Source: Syntrophobacteraceae bacterium
GTDB lineage: Bacteria; Desulfobacterota; Syntrophobacteria; Syntrophobacterales; Syntrophobacteraceae
Length of the DNA: 64,000 bases
Assembly: GCA_025453975.1 (NCBI GenBank)
Contig: JALOPI010000007.1
Coordinates: 1 to 64,000 of the forward strand
Reading direction: 5' to 3'
Position 1 is the stretch's first letter, and every line of letters begins with the position of its first letter. The notes beneath the pieces were generated by a model. That model made no database searches and was not told where the DNA came from. It saw only the letters and a program-made list of their open reading frames with translations. Made by a program: the position numbers and the translations under genes. Shown piece by piece: positions 33,043 through 40,139 of this stretch.

Positions 33043-34056
33043 ATGCGCAGGACCGTCCGCATCCTGTTTGGAATTCTGACCGGAGCTGTTGTGTTCTGCA
33101 TGGCGGTCTGGGCATCCCTGGCCGTCTACTATTCCGACCTGCCGGGCGAAGGCCTGAGGATGTCCCTCGCTGTCGGGCTCTCCGTCGCGACGCTCCTGGC
33201 TTTTGTCCTCCTGCCTCGCCGTGGCCGAGCCCTGGTGGGTTTTTTGGTGGCGTGGGGACTGCTGGTGGCCTGGTGGAGCACCATCCAGCCGTCCAACGCC
33301 AGGGACTGGCAGGAGGATGTGGCCGTCCTGCCCTACGCCACCGTCGAGGGGGACCGGGTCACGCTCCACAATATCCGCAACTTCACTTACCGGAGTGAGA
33401 CGGACTTCGATGCCCACTACTACGACAAGACAGTAGACCTGGGGCAGCTCAGCTCCGTCGACCTTGTCACCGTCTACTGGATGGGGGATGCCATCGCCCA
33501 CGTCATGATGAGCTTCGCCTTCGGGGAGGACGATCACGTCATCTTTTCCATCGAGGCCCGGAAGGAGAAGAGCGAGGGCTACTCGTCCGTCAAGGGGTTC
33601 TTCAAGCAATACGAGCTGACCTATGTGGTGGGAGACGAGCGAGACCTGATCCGCCTGCGGACGGACTACCGCAATCCACGGGAGGACGTCTACCTGTATG
33701 TCACCCGCATCCCTCCCGAAAACCGGCGGCGCCTGTTCATGGAATATGTGGCCGCCATCAACGGACTCAAGGATAAGGCGGAATTTTACAACACCCTCAC
33801 GACGAACTGCACCACCAACGTCGTCCGTCACTTCCGGGCTTTCGGAGGGATCGTCCGCTACAACTGGAGAATCCTCCTTTCGGGTTACGCCCCCGAGTAT
33901 GCCTACGAGATCGGCGGGCTCGACACCAGCCTGCCCTTCCAAGAGCTTCGCAAGCGGAGCTACATCAATCCCATCGCCCTTTCCGTGGGCGATGACCCGA
34001 TGTTCTCGCGAAAGATCCGTGAAGGCCTGCCCCGGCCCGCGCCGGCCCGACCCTGA
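33043..34056 (+). CDS. DUF4105-domain membrane protein
   Basis: A 337-residue protein with three N-terminal membrane spans (about residues 5-30, 40-57, 63-78), then the DUF4105 domain: RDWQEDVAVLPYATVEGD, LHNIRNFTYRSETDFDAHYY, and FYNTLTTNCTTNVVRHF with a conserved Asn-Cys-Thr. This Asn-Cys centre, with nearby His and Asp, resembles papain-like peptidase or acyltransferase domains, and a catalytic role has been proposed for the family. It is encoded five bases after the lipoprotein hydrolase gene; the two probably act together in the envelope. Confidence 0.85.
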   Translation: MRRTVRILFGILTGAVVFCMAVWASLAVYYSDLPGEGLRMSLAVGLSVATLLAFVLLPRRGRALVGFLVAWGLLVAWWSTIQPSNARDWQEDVAVLPYATVEGDRVTLHNIRNFTYRSETDFDAHYYDKTVDLGQLSSVDLVTVYWMGDAIAHVMMSFAFGEDDHVIFSIEARKEKSEGYSSVKGFFKQYELTYVVGDERDLIRLRTDYRNPREDVYLYVTRIPPENRRRLFMEYVAAINGLKDKAEFYNTLTTNCTTNVVRHFRAFGGIVRYNWRILLSGYAPEYAYEIGGLDTSLPFQELRKRSYINPIALSVGDDPMFSRKIREGLPRPAPARP

Positions 34057-34286
34057 ATCCAGCCTGAAAGTCACCCTATCGTCCCCCGTCCGGGAGAGAA
34101 GTCGCGGTCCCGGCCCTCCCCAGCCATGAGAAGCCTCCTGGCGGATCCTCCACCGCCTTGACCCTCCGTCGAGGCCCGTCGGGTCTGTCGAGGGGCTTCA
34201 CCTTCAAAATGTCGTCGAATTGAAACCATCCCGTCACGTTGGGGCTTTATACCGGTGAGCGAGCCATCGGATCGGGAGGGTAGCTC

Positions 34287-34979
34287 ATGCGGAACCTCAG
34301 TCTCACGGCGAGCATCATCGAGGATATTTTCAGGCACGCGCAGCCCTTGGGGCACCACGAAGAGGCCGCCAGCCTCAACCTCGGATTCGGATTTCTCTAC
34401 TACGGGCTTGTGCGGGCTCTGCGCCCCCGCCACGTAGTGGTCATTGGCTCGGGATTCGGGTTCAGCGTGGTCTGCCTGGCCCTCGGGCTCAAGGATAACG
34501 GTCGCGGCGCTCTGAGCTTCGTCGATCCGTCCTATTCCCTGCTGAAAAATGGCCCCCTCAAGACCGTTGGAGGGCACAGCCGCTGGGACGATCCTCAAAA
34601 AGTCCACGAGCATTTCAGCCGGTTCGGTGTATCCGAGATCGTCAACCATCACAGGTGGACCAGCGAGCGGTTTTTTCAGGAGTACTCTCAACTGGGCCTC
34701 CAGGCCATCGACATGGGCTTCATCGACGGCAACCATTCCTTCGGGGACGTCCGGCACGACTTCATGGGGATGCTGAGTCACACCCGTAAAAACTCCTATC
34801 TGCTGCTTCACGATACCCACATCTATATCCGGGAGATTTTGCGGCACGCCGGGGTCAAGCGCTGGCTCAACATCATCAGGAAGCACGAGGAGTTCTTCGA
34901 GGTGGTGAATTTTCCCTTTTCCTCGGGAGTGGCCCTGGTCCGGGTCCTGCGGGATGAGAAATGGCGGTACGTGGAATGA
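34287..34979 (+). CDS. Class I SAM-dependent methyltransferase-like protein
   Basis: A 230-residue protein with a Rossmann-type N-terminal motif HVVVIGSGFGFSVVCLALGL (SAM-binding glycine loop) and an acidic end of strand 2 (LSFVDPSYS). IDMGFIDGNHSFGDVRHDF is the signature of the Methyltransf_24/CmcI-type group, in which the Asp-Gly-Asn-His block supports metal binding. HDTHIYIREIL follows as in that group. GGGAGGG precedes the ATG. Its stop overlaps the start of the phosphatidylserine decarboxylase gene. Substrate unknown; a lipid or sugar is conceivable from context. Confidence 0.72.
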   Translation: MRNLSLTASIIEDIFRHAQPLGHHEEAASLNLGFGFLYYGLVRALRPRHVVVIGSGFGFSVVCLALGLKDNGRGALSFVDPSYSLLKNGPLKTVGGHSRWDDPQKVHEHFSRFGVSEIVNHHRWTSERFFQEYSQLGLQAIDMGFIDGNHSFGDVRHDFMGMLSHTRKNSYLLLHDTHIYIREILRHAGVKRWLNIIRKHEEFFEVVNFPFSSGVALVRVLRDEKWRYVE

Positions 34980-35662
34980 TCTGGGGGGCCCTCGGCCTTT
35001 TACCGCTGCTGGTCCTCGTCTTTTTATTCTGGCGATATGTCTGGTTTTTCAGGAATCCGGCACGCCATCCTCCGGCTGGAGAGTCCCTCCTGAGCCCCGC
35101 CGACGGAACGGTTGTCTATGTCAAGCGCTTCCAGGCGGGCGAGGAGGTGCTCAGCATCAAGTCAGGGGTGGCGGCCCGGCTCGATGAGATCGCCCCCAGC
35201 GATTTGACGGGAGCCCGGCTCCTCATCGGTGTCTTCATGAGCCCCTTCGACGTTCACTACAACCGTGCTCCCATCGCCGGCAGGGTGGAGTGGGTGCGGC
35301 ATCACCCCGCCCGGGGGCGGAATGCCCACATGACCTCCATGCATTGGAGGACGCTGCTGGGAATCCAGCCCTTCCACCGTGAAAGTCCCCACGTATTTCA
35401 GAACGAGCGGACCGTGACCAAATTCCACGGCCTCTTGGGACATCATCCCATCGACTGCTTCGTGATCCAGATCGCCGGGGGAAGCGTGCGGGGCATCGAC
35501 AGCTATTTTCAGGAAGGGGCGATGGTTTCCCGGGGTGAGATCTTCGGCATCATTCGCGTCGGGTCCCAGGTGGATGTTCTGGTCCCGGCTCTGGGCTCCA
35601 TGCGGGTCCGGGTAAAGGCGGGAGACAGGGTGAGGGCCGGTGAGACCATCCTCATCGATTGA
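34976..35662 (+). CDS. psd: Phosphatidylserine decarboxylase proenzyme (short type)
   Basis: A 228-residue Psd of the short, PSD-B/archaetidylserine type. One membrane span (WGALGLLPLLVLVFLFWRYV) is followed by PARHPPAGESLLSPADGTVV, then FMSPFDVHYNRAPIAGRVEW with the catalytic His and Asp, and GSQVDVLVP near the C-terminus, whose Gly-Ser is the self-cleavage site producing the pyruvoyl cofactor. It makes phosphatidylethanolamine in the inner membrane. The ATG at 34976 overlaps the methyltransferase stop (ATGA); an ATG five codons earlier is possible. No phosphatidylserine synthase gene follows, which is unusual because psd and pss are often adjacent. Confidence 0.9.
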   Translation: MIWGALGLLPLLVLVFLFWRYVWFFRNPARHPPAGESLLSPADGTVVYVKRFQAGEEVLSIKSGVAARLDEIAPSDLTGARLLIGVFMSPFDVHYNRAPIAGRVEWVRHHPARGRNAHMTSMHWRTLLGIQPFHRESPHVFQNERTVTKFHGLLGHHPIDCFVIQIAGGSVRGIDSYFQEGAMVSRGEIFGIIRVGSQVDVLVPALGSMRVRVKAGDRVRAGETILID

Positions 35663-35977
35663 TGTGAATTTCGGAAAAGGTCGGGCTTGGGAGGCAGGAA
35701 TGTGGAGAACCGCCGAGGTGTGCCGTCGGGGTCATCGTCGCGCCGACATCGTCGTGGAGCCCGAGGAGCGGGGTCAGTGGCGAGCCGTTCTCCTCGCTGG
35801 ATTTGAAGGAGTTCGCGCGGGCGATGGATCCGCGCCGTCCGGTACGGGCCAGGACCGATCCAGGAAACATGGCGGGGCCGGGCTCCGTCCACCGGCCTGA
35901 CCCTCCGCGGCGACCCGAGGGGCTCATTCTTCCATGGGGTGGCGATCATTCAGGAGCAGTACCCAGAAGGAGACATC
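35663..35977. other. Intergenic region before the PHP-glycosyltransferase gene
   Basis: 315 bases. Small forward and reverse frames lack a Shine-Dalgarno sequence or recognisable composition. No strong promoter pair was found. The Shine-Dalgarno AAGGAG near 35968 belongs to the following gene. Confidence 0.4.
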
Positions 35978-38440
35978 ATGATGGAAACGGAAGCCCGAAT
36001 CGACCTCCACGTTCACTCCAGGCATTCCAGGCGTCCCAGCCAATGGGTTCTCAAGAAGCTGGGATGCCCGGAAAGCTTCACCGAGCCGGTCCATCTCTAC
36101 CGCCTCGCCCGGAAGAGGGGCATGACCCATGTGACCATCACGGATCACAACAGCATCACGGGAGCCCTCGAGATCGCGCACCTTCCCGACACCTTCGTGA
36201 GCGAAGAGGTCACGACCTACTTTCCCGAGGATCAATGCAAGGTCCACGTGCTCGTTCATGACATCGACGAGGCCACGCACGACGATATCCAGGCCATCCG
36301 GGAGAATGTGTACGACCTGACCGCATATCTGCGCCAGCGGGATATCTGCCACGTGCTGGCTCATCCGCTTTACTCCGTCAACGACCGTCTGACCGTCGAG
36401 CACTTCGAGAAGCTGCTCCTGCTCTTCAGGAATTTCGAGCTGAACGGTGCCCGGGATGCGGAGCAGAACCACGCCTTGAGAATCATCCTGTCCTCCCTGA
36501 CGCCCCGACTCATGAGCGAGCTGACCGACAGGCACGGCCTGGAGCCCGCTTTCACGGAGCCCTGGCGCAAGAATCTCACCGCCGGGTCCGACGACCACAG
36601 CTCTCTCACCATCGCCGGAGCCTACACGCGGATCGAGGGGGCTCAAACGGTGCAAGAGCTTCTGGCGGCCGTGGAAGACCATCGGGCCGAGCCCATGGGA
36701 AAGGCTTCGACGCCGCAGACCCTGGCCCACAATCTTTATGGAATCGCGTATCAGTTCTACAGGAACAGGATGGGGCTGGACAGGTACATCTCCCGGGAGC
36801 CTTTCCTCCGGTTCCTCGACCGCTTTCTCCAGTCCAACCGGGAGGAGGAGAGCTTCCTTTCCAGGATCACCCTGATGTGGAGCCATCGCAAGCGCCCCCG
36901 GAACAAGCCGTCCATGTCCAGGAACGTCCTGGAGCTGCTCAAGGCCGAGACACAGGCTCTGATCCAGAAGGATCCCGAGCTGATGAGCATCGTCGAGAGC
37001 AGGGACACGGACCTGCGACATCTGGAGAAGAAGTGGTTCCGATTCGTGAACCAGCTCTCGAACCGCTCGCTGCTCCATTTCTCCAATCACCTCCTCGACC
37101 ACCTGAGCGGAGCCAATGTTCTCAACATCTTTCAGTCGCTGGGCTCGGCGGGTGGGCTGTACACCCTCCTGGCGCCTTACTTCGTGTCTTTTTCGATCTT
37201 CAGCAGCCAGCGGCGGTTCAGCCGCGAAGCCCTGCACCGTTTCACCGGGGGGCAGGGGAGCGAGATCGCGCCGAGCCGCATCAAGGTGGCGCACTTCACC
37301 GACACGTTCTACGAGGTCAACGGGGTGGCCAGGACCCTCCAGCAGCAGGTCCGCATGGCTCTCAGGACCAACAAGAATCTCACGGTCATCACCTGCGGCG
37401 CCGAGAGGCAGCATCCGTGCTCGGCGGTCCACAACTTCCGGCCCATCGGGGTTTACGAGCTTCCCGAGTACCCCGAGCAGAAGCTGCATTTTCCGCCATT
37501 TCTCGAGATGCTCAACACCTGCTACGAGGAGGGGTTCACCCACATTCATTCGGCCACGCCCGGCCCCATCGGGATCGCCGCCCTGGCCATCGCCCGCATC
37601 CTGAAGCTTCCCTTTTACGGCACCTATCATACGGCCCTGCCGCAGTACGCCCAGTACCTCACCAACGACACGGCCATCGAGGACCTGGTGTGGAAATACA
37701 CCATCTGGTACTACGATCAGATGGATCTGATCTTCGTGCCGTCCAACAGCACGGCCGCCGAGCTGGTGCAAAAGGGCATATCGCCGCGGAAGATCCAGCT
37801 CTTCCCCCGCGGCATCGACATCCAGCGATTTCACCCTTCCAAAAGGAACGGCTTTCTCCAGGACCGTTACGGCATCCGCTCGGAAGCCAGACTCCTCTAT
37901 GTAGGCAGGATCTCCAGGGAAAAGAACCTTCAGCATCTGGAGCGAGTCTTCCATCAGCTCACCCAGACTCATCCCGGGGCGCACCTCGTCCTGGTGGGAG
38001 ACGGCCCCTATCTTGGCGAGATGCGGGAGAGGATGAAGGGCCTTCCCTGCACCTTCACCGGCTACCTCGAGGGAGAGGACCTGGCGTCGGTCTACGCCTC
38101 CTCGGATCTCTTCCTGTTTCCGAGCACGACGGACACCTTCGGCAACGTGGTCCTGGAAGCCCAGGCTTCGGGGATTCCCGTCGTCGTGACGAATCTCGGA
38201 GGTCCTCGGGAGAACCTGATCCCCGGCGAAACCGGACTCATCGTGGATCACGGGGATCCTGAAGCCTTTTTGAGCGCCATTCGGGCCCTCCTGGATGATC
38301 CGGTCCGAATGAAGCGCATGGGCCAGGCCGCCAGAAGGTACATGGAGGATCGCTCCTTCGAGAGCGCCTTCAACGAGACCTGGAGGCTCTACCGGCCGGA
38401 AAATCGGGAGGCGGGGTCGAGCCTGGGCTGGGCGGTGTGA
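35978..38440 (+). CDS. PHP phosphoesterase-glycosyltransferase family 4 fusion
   Basis: An 820-residue bifunctional protein. Residues about 1-230 are a PHP domain: RIDLHVHSRHS, VTITDHNSITG, CHVLAHPLYSV and TAGSDDHSSL supply the metal-binding His and Asp residues. Residues about 230-440 are a helical linker. From about 445 a GT4 glycosyltransferase follows: VAHFTDTFYEVNGVARTLQQ, LPFYGTYHTALPQYAQYL, the donor-site FPRGIDIQRFHP, LYVGRISREKNL and the ExxGNVVLEAQASGIPVV block. It probably transfers a nucleotide-sugar to a lipid or phosphate acceptor, with the PHP domain hydrolysing a phosphoester. AAGGAG sets the start. It precedes a DksA-like gene by 50 bases. Confidence 0.88.
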   Translation: MMETEARIDLHVHSRHSRRPSQWVLKKLGCPESFTEPVHLYRLARKRGMTHVTITDHNSITGALEIAHLPDTFVSEEVTTYFPEDQCKVHVLVHDIDEATHDDIQAIRENVYDLTAYLRQRDICHVLAHPLYSVNDRLTVEHFEKLLLLFRNFELNGARDAEQNHALRIILSSLTPRLMSELTDRHGLEPAFTEPWRKNLTAGSDDHSSLTIAGAYTRIEGAQTVQELLAAVEDHRAEPMGKASTPQTLAHNLYGIAYQFYRNRMGLDRYISREPFLRFLDRFLQSNREEESFLSRITLMWSHRKRPRNKPSMSRNVLELLKAETQALIQKDPELMSIVESRDTDLRHLEKKWFRFVNQLSNRSLLHFSNHLLDHLSGANVLNIFQSLGSAGGLYTLLAPYFVSFSIFSSQRRFSREALHRFTGGQGSEIAPSRIKVAHFTDTFYEVNGVARTLQQQVRMALRTNKNLTVITCGAERQHPCSAVHNFRPIGVYELPEYPEQKLHFPPFLEMLNTCYEEGFTHIHSATPGPIGIAALAIARILKLPFYGTYHTALPQYAQYLTNDTAIEDLVWKYTIWYYDQMDLIFVPSNSTAAELVQKGISPRKIQLFPRGIDIQRFHPSKRNGFLQDRYGIRSEARLLYVGRISREKNLQHLERVFHQLTQTHPGAHLVLVGDGPYLGEMRERMKGLPCTFTGYLEGEDLASVYASSDLFLFPSTTDTFGNVVLEAQASGIPVVVTNLGGPRENLIPGETGLIVDHGDPEAFLSAIRALLDDPVRMKRMGQAARRYMEDRSFESAFNETWRLYRPENREAGSSLGWAV

Positions 38441-38490
38441 AAGGAGCGAGAGGTAGTCAACATCCCCATTCATGAAAGGAGTAGACAATC

Positions 38491-38880
38491 ATGGACAAGG
38501 AAATGCTGAAGTACTTCTCCGGAGCTTTGAATCGCCAGCTCATGGAGGCTCTCCCCGAAGCCACCGGCATGCTTCCGGGACTGCTGGAGGCGGTGGGTCA
38601 CCGCGAGCCCATGGACGAGGTGGACTTCGCTTCCATGCATTCCAGCCGGGAGCTCGGCATCCGCATCCATCGCCATCATCACATGAGGGTCCGCGAGATC
38701 CTGGCCGCCATCCATCGTCTTTCGGAGGGAGAGTACGGGATCTGCGTGGAGTGTGGGGACGAGATCGCCGTCGACCGCCTCAAGGCTCAGCCGGTGACGA
38801 CGGTCTGCCTGTCCTGCCGGAGACACCTGGAGGTGGTCTCCCGAAGAGGCTCTCATCGGAAGAGACGGGCCGCATCATGA
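38491..38880 (+). CDS. DksA/TraR-type C4 zinc-finger protein
   Basis: A 129-residue protein with a zinc finger at about residues 85-110: YGICVECGDEIAVDRLKAQ...TVCLSCRRH, i.e. Cys-x2-Cys then Cys-x2-Cys. The N-terminal helical part is histidine-rich (RIHRHHHMRVREIL). DksA relatives bind the RNA polymerase secondary channel and modulate the stringent response; this one lacks an obvious DxxDxA coiled-coil tip, so it may be a general regulator of the TraR/YbiI class. AAGGAG precedes the ATG. It lies just before the Pho-box promoter of pstS. Confidence 0.85.
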   Translation: MDKEMLKYFSGALNRQLMEALPEATGMLPGLLEAVGHREPMDEVDFASMHSSRELGIRIHRHHHMRVREILAAIHRLSEGEYGICVECGDEIAVDRLKAQPVTTVCLSCRRHLEVVSRRGSHRKRRAAS

Positions 38881-38923
38881 CGGTTGCGGCCGATCTCCGG
38901 GAAAATGATTGGTTTTTAGGTTT

Positions 38924-38957
38924 TTGTCATCATTCTGTAACATTCCTTGCCTACATT
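38924..38957 (+). promoter_or_regulatory. Pho box and promoter of the pst operon
   Basis: TTGTCAT (38924-38930), four bases, CTGTAAC (38935-38941): two PhoB half-sites on an 11-base period, 11 of 14 positions matching CTGTCAT twice. Ten bases after the second repeat comes TACATT (38952-38957), a -10 element at the canonical PhoB-activated spacing; the second repeat replaces the -35 box. Transcription would begin about 80 bases before pstS. Confidence 0.8.
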
Positions 38958-39043
38958 ACTCGGTGTATGGAGTGGGAAGTGACGGCGCAAGCATGATCAC
39001 AGGCGTATTCACCCAAAGAGCAGAACGGTCAAGGAGTCAAAAG

Positions 39044-40030
39044 ATGCTGAAGAAGGTGCTCGGTAGGAGAGGTCTTGCTGGAATGGCGGTGATGGCCGCG
39101 GCGCTCCTGGCTGCCACGACGGCCCCTGCGGTGGAGCTGGATCCCAAGCTGCCGGACTACAAGCCCGTGAGCGGCGTTTCGGGCAACATCAAGTCCATCG
39201 GCTCGGACACTCTCAACAATCTCATGAGCCTCTGGTCCGAGGGCTTCCGGTCCCAGTATCCCAGCGTGAAGATCGAGATCGAGGGGAAGGGCTCGTCCAC
39301 GGCCCCGCCGGCCCTCATCGAGGGAACGGCTCAGTTCGGTCCCATGTCCCGCGAGATGAAGGCCAAGGAAATCGAGACCTTCGAGCAGAAGTTCGGCTAC
39401 AAGCCGGCTCACATCCGCACGGCCGTGGATTCCCTGGCCGTGTTCGTGCACAAGGACAACCCCATCAAATGCCTCACCCTGCAGCAGCTGGACGCCATTT
39501 TCTCCAAGACCCGCAAGGGCGGAGCCGCCAAGGATGCCGTGACCTGGGGAGACCTGGGGCTCAAGGGGGAATGGGCCGACAAGCCCATCTCCCTGTACGG
39601 ACGTAACTCGGCTTCGGGAACTTATGGTTATTTCAAGGAAGTGGCTCTATTCGGGGGGGACTACAAGGACACCGTCAAGGAGCAGCCGGGCTCCTCGGCC
39701 GTGGTTCAGGGCATCGCCTCGGACAAATATGGCATGGGCTATTCCGGAGTGGGCTACAAGACGGCCGATGTGCGCATCGTGCCCCTGGCCGTGAAGGAAG
39801 GCGCCTGCTTCGATGCCACGGCGGAGAATGCCTACAGCGGCGATTATCCCCTGGCCAGATTCCTTTACGTCTACCTGAACAAGAAGCCTGGCGAAGCCTT
39901 GGATCCGCTGCGAGGCGAGCTCATCAAGTACATCTTCTCCAGGCAGGGCCAGCAGGTGGTCATCAAGGACGGCTTCTATCCCGTGTCGAAGGCCATGGCG
40001 GACGAGGACATGAAGGCGCTGGGCATGTAG
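39044..40030 (+). CDS. pstS: Phosphate-binding periplasmic protein PstS
   Basis: A 328-residue exported binding protein. The signal peptide ends near APAVE. The phosphate-pocket motifs are visible: SIGSDTLNNLMSLW, the PMSREMKAKEIE loop, DSLAVFVHKDNP, and LYGRNSASGTYGYF with the Ser-Gly-Thr anion contacts. AAGGAG sets the ATG at 39044; the longer upstream frame runs through the promoter. It captures phosphate for the PstCAB importer encoded next. Confidence 0.95.
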   Translation: MLKKVLGRRGLAGMAVMAAALLAATTAPAVELDPKLPDYKPVSGVSGNIKSIGSDTLNNLMSLWSEGFRSQYPSVKIEIEGKGSSTAPPALIEGTAQFGPMSREMKAKEIETFEQKFGYKPAHIRTAVDSLAVFVHKDNPIKCLTLQQLDAIFSKTRKGGAAKDAVTWGDLGLKGEWADKPISLYGRNSASGTYGYFKEVALFGGDYKDTVKEQPGSSAVVQGIASDKYGMGYSGVGYKTADVRIVPLAVKEGACFDATAENAYSGDYPLARFLYVYLNKKPGEALDPLRGELIKYIFSRQGQQVVIKDGFYPVSKAMADEDMKALGM

Positions 40031-40089
40031 ACACCGGTGCATTCTCATTGATTGGACTGGGCAGCGATGGGCGGAGCTCGGGGTTACTC

Positions 40090-40104
40090 CCGGGCCTCGC
40101 CCGG
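40090..40104 (+). promoter_or_regulatory. Intercistronic stem-loop between pstS and pstC
   Basis: CCGGGC-CTC-GCCCGG forms a six-base-pair GC stem with a three-base loop, no T-run. Such a structure in the pstS-pstC gap can protect pstS mRNA or cause partial termination, giving more binding protein than permease. Inference from position. Confidence 0.4.
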
Positions 40105-40139
40105 CCTGCTTCCATGAACAACCCACGATGAAGTGACGC

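Noticed and set aside
35924-38488. 854-codon reverse-strand frame opposite the PHP-glycosyltransferase gene
   Set aside because: Shadow frame with no domain, no Shine-Dalgarno site and antisense to a gene with intact catalytic motifs.
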